DNA from: Myxococcales bacterium
GTDB taxonomy: Bacteria; Myxococcota_A; Polyangia; Polyangiales; Ga0077539
Assembly: GCA_016792845.1 (NCBI GenBank)
Contig: JAEUKH010000031.1
Span: 162,716-226,715 of the forward strand
DNA: 64,000 nucleotides
Direction of reading: 5' to 3'
The position numbers were made by a program, and so were the translations under genes. Positions 55,934 through 63,348 of this stretch are shown here, piece after piece (the first letter of the stretch is position 1; each line of letters starts with the position of its first letter). Under the pieces are notes generated by a model that made no database searches, was not told the origin of the DNA, and saw nothing but the letters and a program-made list of their open reading frames with translations.

Positions 55934-56698
55934 ATGAACGGCGCTCCCTCTTGGCTCGGTGCCGCGCTCACGGGCTGGTTCGCGCTCTCGGCCTTGGTCT
56001 TTGGGGCGCTCTTGAAGATCACCGCCCCTTACGGTCGGCACACCGCGGCGGGGTGGGGGCCGCGCCTCGACGCGCGCCTCGGCTGGCTCGTGATGGAGGC
56101 CCCGGCGGTCTTGACCGTTCACTGGAGCTTCGCCAAAGGTCACCCCTTCGAGGCGCCCTCGGCCTGGCTCTTTCTCACGCTCTGGCTCGTGCATTACAGC
56201 TTTCGCGCGTTCATCCAGCCCTTTCTCTGGCGCGGCCGGCCCACGCCGATGCCTTGGGTGATCGTGGCCCTCGGGGCGCTCTTCAACGGCTTGAACGGCA
56301 GCCTGGTGGGCCACGGGCTCTTTGTGTGGCGCGGTCCCTTGGGCGACGGGTGGTTGAGCGACCCGCGGTGCGTGCTCGGGGTGCTGCTCTTCGTCGCGGG
56401 GCTCGCGGTCAATGTGCACGCCGACGAGGTGTTGAGGCGGCTCCGAGGGCCCAATGAGTCGGGCTACAAGGTGCCCCACGGGGGGCTCTATCGGTACATC
56501 TCGTGCCCAAACTATTTCGGCGAAATCGTCGAATGGTGGGGCTTCGCGCTCTGCACCTGGCACCCCGCCTCGCTCGCCTTCGCCGTATGGACCACCGCCA
56601 ACCTCGCGCCCCGCGCGCTCGGTCACCACCGTTGGTACCGCGCGACCTTCCGCGACTACCCCGCAGGGCGTCGCGCGCTCGTGCCGGGGCTCTTTTGA
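55934..56698 (+). CDS. Steroid 5-alpha-reductase-family membrane protein
   Basis: Product of 254 residues, equal to human SRD5A2. Several hydrophobic helices. The family signatures are conserved from end to end: KITAPYGRHT near the N-terminus, WLVMEAPAV with E55 (aligned by eye with catalytic Glu57 of SRD5A2), LVHYSFRAF with Y88 (Tyr91), RGRPTPMP, PNYFGEIVEWWGFAL with N193 and E197, and RALGHHRWYRATFRDYP...ALVPGLF at the C-terminus. The family reduces the C4=C5 double bond of 3-oxo-delta4 steroids or related lipids with NADPH. Many bacterial relatives act on unknown lipids, so a sterol substrate is inference. ATG 55934 is chosen; the extension upstream lacks a fold. Confidence 0.9.
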   Translation: MNGAPSWLGAALTGWFALSALVFGALLKITAPYGRHTAAGWGPRLDARLGWLVMEAPAVLTVHWSFAKGHPFEAPSAWLFLTLWLVHYSFRAFIQPFLWRGRPTPMPWVIVALGALFNGLNGSLVGHGLFVWRGPLGDGWLSDPRCVLGVLLFVAGLAVNVHADEVLRRLRGPNESGYKVPHGGLYRYISCPNYFGEIVEWWGFALCTWHPASLAFAVWTTANLAPRALGHHRWYRATFRDYPAGRRALVPGLF

Positions 56699-56705
56699 GG
56701 GCCGC

Positions 56706-58376
56706 TCAGGGGCCGAGTCGCACCCGTCGACCCGCGAGGTCGAGCGCGGCGCCGGGCCGCGAAGGCACCCACCACACGCGCCCGCCCTCGCCCTCTCGGG
56801 CCACCCGGGCCTCGACCTGGGCGATGACCTCTCCGCGGGCGTCGCGCCATGTCGCGGTGTCGACGCCGTCGCCCTCGGGCAAGGTGCGCCACCGGTCGCG
56901 GGCCACCCATCGCAGCGCGCCGTCTTCGTCTTCGCCGACGAGCTCGGCCTCGACCCACGGCGCCGTGGCGCTGAGCAGGCTCGGGCCCGGACGCAGCGCG
57001 CTGGCCCGCGCGTAGAGCCCGCGCCAGGTGTGATCAGAGACCCACTGGGTGTTGCAATAGCCCATGAAGTCTGTGGCCATGGCGGGGTTGAAGAAGGTGT
57101 TCGTGCGGGGGTCCCACCCCCAGTCGCCGAGGCGGCCGTTGGGGTACGGGTAGGCGCGGTCGGTGCCCGTGGTGCCGCAGGGCGCGTGGGTGCGACCGTG
57201 GAGGTGCCCGAGCTCGTGGGCCAGGGTGCCCGCGCTCGCATCACCCGAGAAGCCCACCCCGCTGCCGACCCTGAGGTTGCTGTCGTTGACGCCGTTGACG
57301 ACGTAGCTCTGCCCCGTCACGCACCCGCGGGCGCAGTACTCGGCGCGGCTCGCCCGGGGCGCCACGAGGCCGTAGTAGTACACATCGCCCGGAGGCGCCT
57401 CGCGCGAACGGAGCGCCGAGAGGGCGCCGTTGAGGCCGCTGAAATTGACATTCCCTGTCAGCGTCGTCGCGCCATAGTCGACGGGCGCGTGCACGGTGAG
57501 TTCGACCGTGGCGAGGGGGTACATGGCCGTCAGGAGCGCGCGGTACCGGGCGAGCTGCGCCTCGCTTGTGTCGGGCAAGCGGTTCGAGCCGTCGCCCGTC
57601 CACCGTACGGGCACGAGGGTCATTCGAAGCGCCAAGGGCGCCGCCACGAGGCCCACCGCCAGGCTCCCTCCGTCGCGCGGGAGCTGCGCCTCGGGCACCC
57701 CCGGCGGGCCGCCATTCTGCGCCGCCAGGAGCCGCACCGACACCGTGGCGCCCCGCACCATCCGCTCGGCCGGCACCCGAAACGCGAACACCCCCGCGGG
57801 CGCCCCGTCGCTCGACGGCCCCGCGATGGCCCGCACGTCTTGCTGTACCCACGGCGCCTCACCGGGCGCGCCCCACCCGAGCTCGGCCGCCACCCGCCTC
57901 GGCACAAAGCCCGGGCGGGGCCGCACGTACACCCGCACCAGCGCCGCGCGCCCCGTCAACACCGGCGCGTTGCGCCGCTCGACCGCGACCGCCGCCCCCT
58001 CGACCGCCAGCGGAACCCGCACCGCCTGAAACAACGCCACCCCGCTCACCTCGATGTCGCTCGCGAGGCCCGCGCTCACCCAAACGTCGGCCCCCGCCCC
58101 CGCATCGGGCACGCTTGGCACATCTTGCCGCAGTGGCACATCTTGCGCAGCCCCACGGTCAGCCCGCGGCCCCGCGTCAAAGCCCGCGTCGAGCCCCCCC
58201 CGCTCAGCCCCGAGGTCGCGCGGCGGCCCCGCGTCGAGCACCCCCAGGTCGAGCACCCCCGCGTCGAGGTCAACGGTCGCGTCGCCCTCGGGCGCCCCGG
58301 GCGTCGGCTCTGGCGCGCAGGCCCCGATCGCGACGCACATCACCGCCGGGCCCACGAGCGCGCGCACAGACTTCAC
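56706..58376 (-). CDS. Metzincin-like zinc metalloprotease lipoprotein with Asp-hexad linker
   Basis: Product of 556 residues from GTG 58376 (MKSVRALVGPAVMCVAIGAC, lipobox Cys20; the ATG at 58340 leaves too short a signal). Residues 28-97 are an Asp linker (VLDLGVLDAG, AAQDVPLRQDVP). The body contains HELGHLHGRTH (387-397), a complete HExxHxxGxxH metzincin zinc site, and DFMGYC further on as a Met-turn, with the catalytic Glu present. It should be an active exported protease. Nearest family is uncertain. It converges on the steroid-reductase-like gene (7 bp) and is divergent from the acetylation operon. Confidence 0.88.
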   Translation of the reverse strand: MKSVRALVGPAVMCVAIGACAPEPTPGAPEGDATVDLDAGVLDLGVLDAGPPRDLGAERGGLDAGFDAGPRADRGAAQDVPLRQDVPSVPDAGAGADVWVSAGLASDIEVSGVALFQAVRVPLAVEGAAVAVERRNAPVLTGRAALVRVYVRPRPGFVPRRVAAELGWGAPGEAPWVQQDVRAIAGPSSDGAPAGVFAFRVPAERMVRGATVSVRLLAAQNGGPPGVPEAQLPRDGGSLAVGLVAAPLALRMTLVPVRWTGDGSNRLPDTSEAQLARYRALLTAMYPLATVELTVHAPVDYGATTLTGNVNFSGLNGALSALRSREAPPGDVYYYGLVAPRASRAEYCARGCVTGQSYVVNGVNDSNLRVGSGVGFSGDASAGTLAHELGHLHGRTHAPCGTTGTDRAYPYPNGRLGDWGWDPRTNTFFNPAMATDFMGYCNTQWVSDHTWRGLYARASALRPGPSLLSATAPWVEAELVGEDEDGALRWVARDRWRTLPEGDGVDTATWRDARGEVIAQVEARVAREGEGGRVWWVPSRPGAALDLAGRRVRLGP

Positions 58377-58547
58377 CCTCGAAGCGTGGCCGAGGCGCCG
58401 CAGAAAATCCACACCCCCGAGGCCCCGCGGCCCCACAATCTTCTCACCCCCAGCGGCAGTCACAGCACAACATGGCACATGTTGGCACTTGGCCCCCGGC
58501 GGCATTGCCGCGAGGCCCTCGGCTGGGGTACCGCTCACGCCCGGCCG
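58377..58547. promoter_or_regulatory. Divergent promoter region of the protease and the O-acetylation operon
   Basis: 171 bp holding both promoters. It contains the palindrome described separately, near the middle. No good -35/-10 pair was found; the region around 58460-58490 is less GC-rich than its surroundings. Confidence 0.4.
58468..58484. promoter_or_regulatory. Palindromic operator candidate
   Basis: CAACATG-GCA-CATGTTG is a perfect 7-bp inverted repeat with a 3-nt centre, placed in the middle of the divergent region. A dimeric regulator could bind it and control one or both directions. The word ATGGCACATGTTG also occurs at 30727-30739 and 62088-62100 inside coding sequence, so specificity is unproven. 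Confidence 0.4.
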
Positions 58548-59942
58548 ATGGCAGCGCCCCCTCACGATTGGCAGCTTCGTCAGACCCTCTTGGGCGTCGC
58601 CCTCGCGGGGGCCGCGGCGGTGGCCCTTCGCCCGCGCGATCGGGCTGCATTTCGCGCGATGTTGGCGCCCGCGGCGGGCCCCGCGCTGCGCGCCGAGACG
58701 CCCCCGGCAGCGGTCGAGCCCCCGCTGCCTCCTCGGTGGACGCCGCGCCCCGCCCCCGCCCCGGGCGAGCCCGACGCCGGCGCGCGGCCGCGCATCGACG
58801 ACCTCGACGACCCCTGCGTGACCCGCGGCTGCGAGGCCCGGAGCCTCGACGCCTTCTTTCGTCGGCTTGGGGCGCGCGAGGGCGCGACGCGGCCCGTGCG
58901 GGTGCTGCATTTCGGCGACTCGATCGTCGCCGACGACCGCATCACGGGGCGGCTTCGGCGGCGCCTCCAGCGCGAGTTCGGCGACGGCGGCCTCGGGTTT
59001 GTGTTTCTGCGCCCGACGGCGCGCTCGTATCACCCGGCGGGGGTTCAGTTCGAGGCCCGCGGGTGGTACCCGGGCGCGGTGGTCGGCCCGGCCTTCGACG
59101 ATCATCGGTACGGCCTCGGGGGCACAGGCTTCGAGGCGCCCGACGAGGGCCCCGCGGCCACGCTGCGCTTTCAGGGCGGGCGACACTTCGCGCTGCGCTA
59201 CCTCGCGAGCCCCGATGCGGGCGCGGTGACGGTGTCGCTCGACGGCGCGCCGCCGACCCGGCTCTCGCTCTCGGCCCCCGGGCGGGGGGTCGTCGACGCC
59301 GCCCCGACGGGCCCCCGCGAGGGCGCCGCCCCGCACACCCTCACCGTGCGCGCCGCCGGCGGGAAGGTGCGGCTCTTCGGGGTCGTTGCAACCGAAGACG
59401 GCCCCGGCGTCACCGTCGAAAACCTCGGCACCGTGAGTAACTCTGCGCGCGCGATGCTCCACCTCGACCCCGCCCACTGGCGCGACGCCCTCAGGGCCGA
59501 AGACCCCGCCCTGGTCATCGTGTCGCTCGGCACCAACGAGGCCTCGCACGGCGCCCTCGGGCCCGCCGAGCGTGACGCGCTCTACACCGACGCCTTGGCC
59601 CTCGACCGGCGCATCCGTGAGGCGCTGCCCGACGCGGCCTGCCTCGTCACCGGCCCCCCCGACGCCGCGGCGCTGCGCGAAGACGGCACCGTCGCCCAAC
59701 GCCCCGCCCTCGCGGCCATCGTCAGCGCCCAAGCACGCGCCGCACGCGACGCCGGGTGCGCGTTCTTCAACACCCTCAACCACATGGGAGGCCGCGGGAG
59801 CATCGTCGCCTGGCACCGCCAAGGCCTCGCCGACGGTGACCTCACCCACTTCACCGACGCAGGCGGCGCACGCCTCGCTGACGCCCTCGCAGACGCCCTC
59901 CTCAGCGCCCGCGACGCGGCCCGCGCACGGATCGAACGATGA
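58548..59942 (+). CDS. SGNH-hydrolase-type O-acetylation protein, membrane-anchored (first of operon)
   Basis: Product of 464 residues. A weak N-terminal hydrophobic segment (LRQTLLGVALAGAAAVALRP) suggests an anchor, then a Pro/Ala linker, then an SGNH domain with GDS in VRVLHFGDSIVADD (Ser125), GTNEASHG, and a C-terminal DGDLTHFTDAGG with the Asp/His of the triad. This resembles the acetylesterase/acetyltransferase partners (AlgX/AlgJ, PatB) that transfer acyl groups supplied by an MBOAT protein. It overlaps the next gene by 4 bp (ATGA), and the three genes form one operon. The acceptor polymer is unknown. Confidence 0.88.
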   Translation: MAAPPHDWQLRQTLLGVALAGAAAVALRPRDRAAFRAMLAPAAGPALRAETPPAAVEPPLPPRWTPRPAPAPGEPDAGARPRIDDLDDPCVTRGCEARSLDAFFRRLGAREGATRPVRVLHFGDSIVADDRITGRLRRRLQREFGDGGLGFVFLRPTARSYHPAGVQFEARGWYPGAVVGPAFDDHRYGLGGTGFEAPDEGPAATLRFQGGRHFALRYLASPDAGAVTVSLDGAPPTRLSLSAPGRGVVDAAPTGPREGAAPHTLTVRAAGGKVRLFGVVATEDGPGVTVENLGTVSNSARAMLHLDPAHWRDALRAEDPALVIVSLGTNEASHGALGPAERDALYTDALALDRRIREALPDAACLVTGPPDAAALREDGTVAQRPALAAIVSAQARAARDAGCAFFNTLNHMGGRGSIVAWHRQGLADGDLTHFTDAGGARLADALADALLSARDAARARIER

Positions 59943-61309
59943 CACATCTTGGCAATTTGGCACTTCTTGGCACACTGCTCTGCGCCTGCGCGTCGCGCCC
60001 CGCGCCGATGCTCGGGGTCGGGGTGTCATCGCCGCCGGGGCGCAACCGCAACCTCACAGCGCCGCCCACCGAGCGGGTCGATGCGTCGCCCGCGCCGATG
60101 CACGGGACGGCGCCGTTGCCGCGGCACGACCCCGAGGCCCCGGGCGAGACCGGGTCGTCGGTCGAGGCGGGCCCGCTGCCGAGCGACGAGCCCGTCGGGG
60201 GGCCGCGCGCGCAGGCGGGCGGGTGGAGCGACCCCTCGCAGACCCTCGGGCCGACCCTGGCGGCCTTTCGCGACCATTCTCGGCCTCTGCGGGTGATCCA
60301 GCTCGGCGACTCGCACACCGAGGGCGAGGCCCTCACGGGCCCCTTACGGCGGGCCCTCTGGCGGCGCTTCGGTGACGGCGGGCGCGGCTTCGTCGCCGTC
60401 GCCGGCGCCCAGTGGGACGTCACCCGCAACGTCTCGGTCGGCTGGCAGATCGTGCGCTCGAACCTCCGCGGGGCCCAGCCCAATGGCATCGGCCTCGCCC
60501 GCGCCATCGCCGCGACCTCGGCGGCCTCGATGCGCTTCGCGACCTGCACCGCGTGCCCCGGCGGGCGCAGCGCCGACCGGGTCTCGGTGTACCTCCGCCC
60601 GCGCCCTGACGGCGGCACGCTCCAGGTGATGGTCGACGACGACCCGCCCCGCGCGGTGTCAGGGCGCGACGCCCTCGAGACCCAGGTCGCGGTCGCTGAC
60701 GGCCCGCACACGGTGCTCCTCAGGCCCCTCGGCGACGGCCCCGTCGAGGTGTTGGGGGTGGCCTTCGACCGCGAGGGTGTCGGGGCCCGCCTCGAAGCCG
60801 CGGGGGTCGTCGGCGCCCAGGCCGTTCACCTCGCCGCCGAAGACCGCGCGCTGCTCGCGGCCCAGGTCGCAGCCCGGGCGCCCACCCTGGTCGTCTTGGC
60901 CTACGGCACCAACGAGAGCGTCTCGACCCGCCGCAACCCCGACGACTACGCCGCCGCCCTCGCGAGCGTCTCACGCGCGCTCCGCGAGGCCCACCCCGGG
61001 CTCACCATGGCGTACCTCGGCCCGCCTGACACCGAGCTCCGCGCGGCCTCGAACCCCGGCACCTGGATCGCCGCCCCCAACCTCGACGCCCTGCGCGCGG
61101 CGGGCCTCGCCGTCGCGGCCAGCGAGCGGGCCCTCTACGTCGACCTCCGCGCGATGATGGGCGGCGTCGGCGCGATGTACCACTGGGCCAACGAGCGCCC
61201 CGCCCTGGCCGAGCCCGACCACATTCACCTCACGGCCCGGGGTTACGCCCGGCTCGCCGAGGGCCTCGCCGAGGGCCTCGCCGGCCCGTCGCCCCGCGGC
61301 GCCCCATGA
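59939..61309 (+). CDS. SGNH-hydrolase-type O-acetylation lipoprotein (second of operon)
   Basis: Product of 456 residues starting in the ATGA overlap with the previous gene. MTHLGNLALLGTLLCAC gives a lipoprotein signal. The SGNH domain has GDS in RVIQLGDSHTEGEAL (Ser125), YGTNESV, and EPDHIHLTARGYARLAEG with the Asp/His pair. It is a paralogue of the first gene, with the same layout. Its presence beside a homologue and an MBOAT suggests a two-step or two-acceptor acyl transfer. It overlaps the MBOAT start by 4 bp. Confidence 0.88.
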   Translation: MTHLGNLALLGTLLCACASRPAPMLGVGVSSPPGRNRNLTAPPTERVDASPAPMHGTAPLPRHDPEAPGETGSSVEAGPLPSDEPVGGPRAQAGGWSDPSQTLGPTLAAFRDHSRPLRVIQLGDSHTEGEALTGPLRRALWRRFGDGGRGFVAVAGAQWDVTRNVSVGWQIVRSNLRGAQPNGIGLARAIAATSAASMRFATCTACPGGRSADRVSVYLRPRPDGGTLQVMVDDDPPRAVSGRDALETQVAVADGPHTVLLRPLGDGPVEVLGVAFDREGVGARLEAAGVVGAQAVHLAAEDRALLAAQVAARAPTLVVLAYGTNESVSTRRNPDDYAAALASVSRALREAHPGLTMAYLGPPDTELRAASNPGTWIAAPNLDALRAAGLAVAASERALYVDLRAMMGGVGAMYHWANERPALAEPDHIHLTARGYARLAEGLAEGLAGPSPRGAP

Positions 61310-63348
61310 GCTTCGCCGACGGGGCCTTCCCGCTGTTCTTTCTGCTGGTTTGGGCGCTCTACGCGTGGGTCTCGTCGCCGCCCCGGTCGCGGCGCTGGCG
61401 CCTCCCGAGCCTCGCCCTGGTCGCCCTGGTGGTCGACCTCGTGTGGCTCCTCGCGTTGCGCCCCCGCACGCCCCCGTCGACCCCTTGGGGCTTCGCTTTG
61501 GCCGCCTGGGCCGCCCCCCGCGCGACCTCTTGGGCCCGCCTCGCCCTCGGCCTCGGGTGCACCCTCGCGGGTGCCATCATGGGCCATCATGTGACGCTCT
61601 CTGACACCGACGCGGCCCAGCGGCGCCGCGGCGTCGCGGCCGGCGTGGCGACCCTCGCCGCCCTCGGAGCCTTCGGCCTGGCCTGGCGCCTCGATCAGCT
61701 CGCCCCGCTCAGCGCCGCCCTGGCCTGGGTCGGACACCCGCTCTGGAGCCTCGCCTGGGCTTGCACCGTCGCCCTCGCGCTGCGCCCCGGAGCGCGGAGG
61801 CTCGCCCAACAAGCGGCGCTCTTCCTCGTGAGCGCGCTCTTTTACCACGCTTGGGCCGCGGCGATGCCGGGCGCCTACCGCTACCTCCTCGGGCTCATCG
61901 TCGCCACGGTGGTGCTCGACTACTGGCTCGCCCTGTGGATCGACGCCCGCGAAGACCCGCGCGCCCGGAGGGCCCTGCTCGTGCTCTCGCTGGTGGCCAA
62001 CCTGGGCATCCTCGGGTTCTTCAAGTACGCCGACTTCTTCGGAGGGAGCGCCGCCGCGGGCATGCGCATCTTGGGCCTTGATGTGTCATGGCACATGTTG
62101 GCGCTGGTGCTCCCGGCGGGCATCTCGTTCCACACGTTTCAGTCGCTGTCGTACACGGTCGACGTGGCCGAGCGGGGTCTTCGGCCGACGCGGTCGCTCT
62201 TGGCCTTCGCGACCTTTGTGTTGTTCTTCCCGCAGCTTGTGGCGGGGCCCATCGTACGTGCTGAGCAGTTTCTGCCGCAGATCGCGTCGCCGCCGCCCCG
62301 CGACGAGGCCCGCGCGGTGGGCGGCCTCTTGCGCATCGCCCTCGGGCTCACGAAGAAGCTCTGGCTGGCCGACACCCTGGCGGTGACCCTGGTCGACCGG
62401 GTCTTCGCGCACCCTGAGCTCTTCTCGTCGCTCGAAGTGCTCGCCGCCGTCTGGGGCTACGCCTTTCAGATCTACCTCGATTTCTCGGCTTACAGCGACA
62501 TCGCCGTGGGCGCCGCGGCGATGCTGGGCTTCACCCTGCCCGAGAATTTCAGCACGCCCTACCTCGCCCGCGACCTCAGCGAATTCTGGCGCCGCTGGCA
62601 CATCTCGCTCTCGACCTGGCTCCGCGATTACCTCTACATCCCCCTCGGAGGGAGCCGCGGCGGCGACCGGGCCACCTACCGCAACCTGGCGCTGACGATG
62701 CTCCTCGGCGGGCTCTGGCACGGCGCCTCGTTCACCTTCGTGGTCTGGGGCCTCTTGCACGGCGGCGGCCTCGCCGTGACCCGCGCCGTTCAGCGCCGAT
62801 GGGAGCGCCTCGGCCCCGCCGCGCGCCCCGCCCGCGACCTCGGCGCCCTCGGCCTCTTCGCCCTCAGCGCCTCGGCCCTTCTTTGGTCGGCACGCGCCCC
62901 GCTCGGAAGCCTCGCGACGCGACACGGGCTCGACCCCGGCTGGGTCTTTCTCACCCTCGGCTGGCTGAGCCTCGCGCCCGCCGCGAGCGCCCTCGGGGCC
63001 TGGGCCAACGCCCGGCGATGGAGCCCCCTCGCCGCATTGGTGACCCTCCATTACGTGCTCTTCGCGTGGGTCTTCTTTCGCGCCGGGAGCTTCGCCTCAG
63101 CCCGCGCCGTGCTGGCCCGCCTCGGCGAAGCGAGCGCCGACTGCGCCAACGTCTCGGCGCCCTTCTGGGTCGCCCTGGGCGTCGCCATCATGAGCCATAT
63201 TGTGCCAGACCGCTGGATGACGAAGCTGCGCGACGGCTTTCTCTCGGCCCCGTGGTGGCTGCGGGTGCTGCTGTTGGGCGCGTTGGGCGTTGGGCTCCGT
63301 TGGGCCGCGCGCCCGTCGGTGGTGCCCTTTATCTACTTTCAGTTCTAG
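61306..63348 (+). CDS. MBOAT-family O-acyltransferase (AlgI/DltB/PatA-like) with N-terminal extension
   Basis: Product of 680 residues. The AlgI-like core begins near residue 165 (QQAALFLVSALFYHAWAA) and contains the MBOAT signatures: FFKYADFF, PAGISFHTFQSLSYTVDV, VWGYAFQIYLDFSAYSDIAV, ARDLSEFWRRWHISLS, and LLGGLWHGASFTFVVWGLLH with the active-site His472. It passes an acyl group (from acetyl-CoA) through the inner membrane to the SGNH partners. The first ~160 residues, with about five hydrophobic segments, are extra relative to typical AlgI. The C-terminus PFIYFQF is a family-typical end, so the gene seems complete despite the adjoining insertion element. Confidence 0.94.
   Translation: MSFADGAFPLFFLLVWALYAWVSSPPRSRRWRLPSLALVALVVDLVWLLALRPRTPPSTPWGFALAAWAAPRATSWARLALGLGCTLAGAIMGHHVTLSDTDAAQRRRGVAAGVATLAALGAFGLAWRLDQLAPLSAALAWVGHPLWSLAWACTVALALRPGARRLAQQAALFLVSALFYHAWAAAMPGAYRYLLGLIVATVVLDYWLALWIDAREDPRARRALLVLSLVANLGILGFFKYADFFGGSAAAGMRILGLDVSWHMLALVLPAGISFHTFQSLSYTVDVAERGLRPTRSLLAFATFVLFFPQLVAGPIVRAEQFLPQIASPPPRDEARAVGGLLRIALGLTKKLWLADTLAVTLVDRVFAHPELFSSLEVLAAVWGYAFQIYLDFSAYSDIAVGAAAMLGFTLPENFSTPYLARDLSEFWRRWHISLSTWLRDYLYIPLGGSRGGDRATYRNLALTMLLGGLWHGASFTFVVWGLLHGGGLAVTRAVQRRWERLGPAARPARDLGALGLFALSASALLWSARAPLGSLATRHGLDPGWVFLTLGWLSLAPAASALGAWANARRWSPLAALVTLHYVLFAWVFFRAGSFASARAVLARLGEASADCANVSAPFWVALGVAIMSHIVPDRWMTKLRDGFLSAPWWLRVLLLGALGVGLRWAARPSVVPFIYFQF

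Noticed and set aside
58472..58490. Sigma-54 promoter TGGCAC...TTGG
   Set aside because: The GG-to-GC distance is one base short of the consensus and the second half is weak; the palindrome explains the pattern better.
56454..58547. Long open extension upstream of the first SGNH gene
   Set aside because: It lies antisense to the metalloprotease gene and has no coding character; the start at 58548 gives the expected N-terminus.
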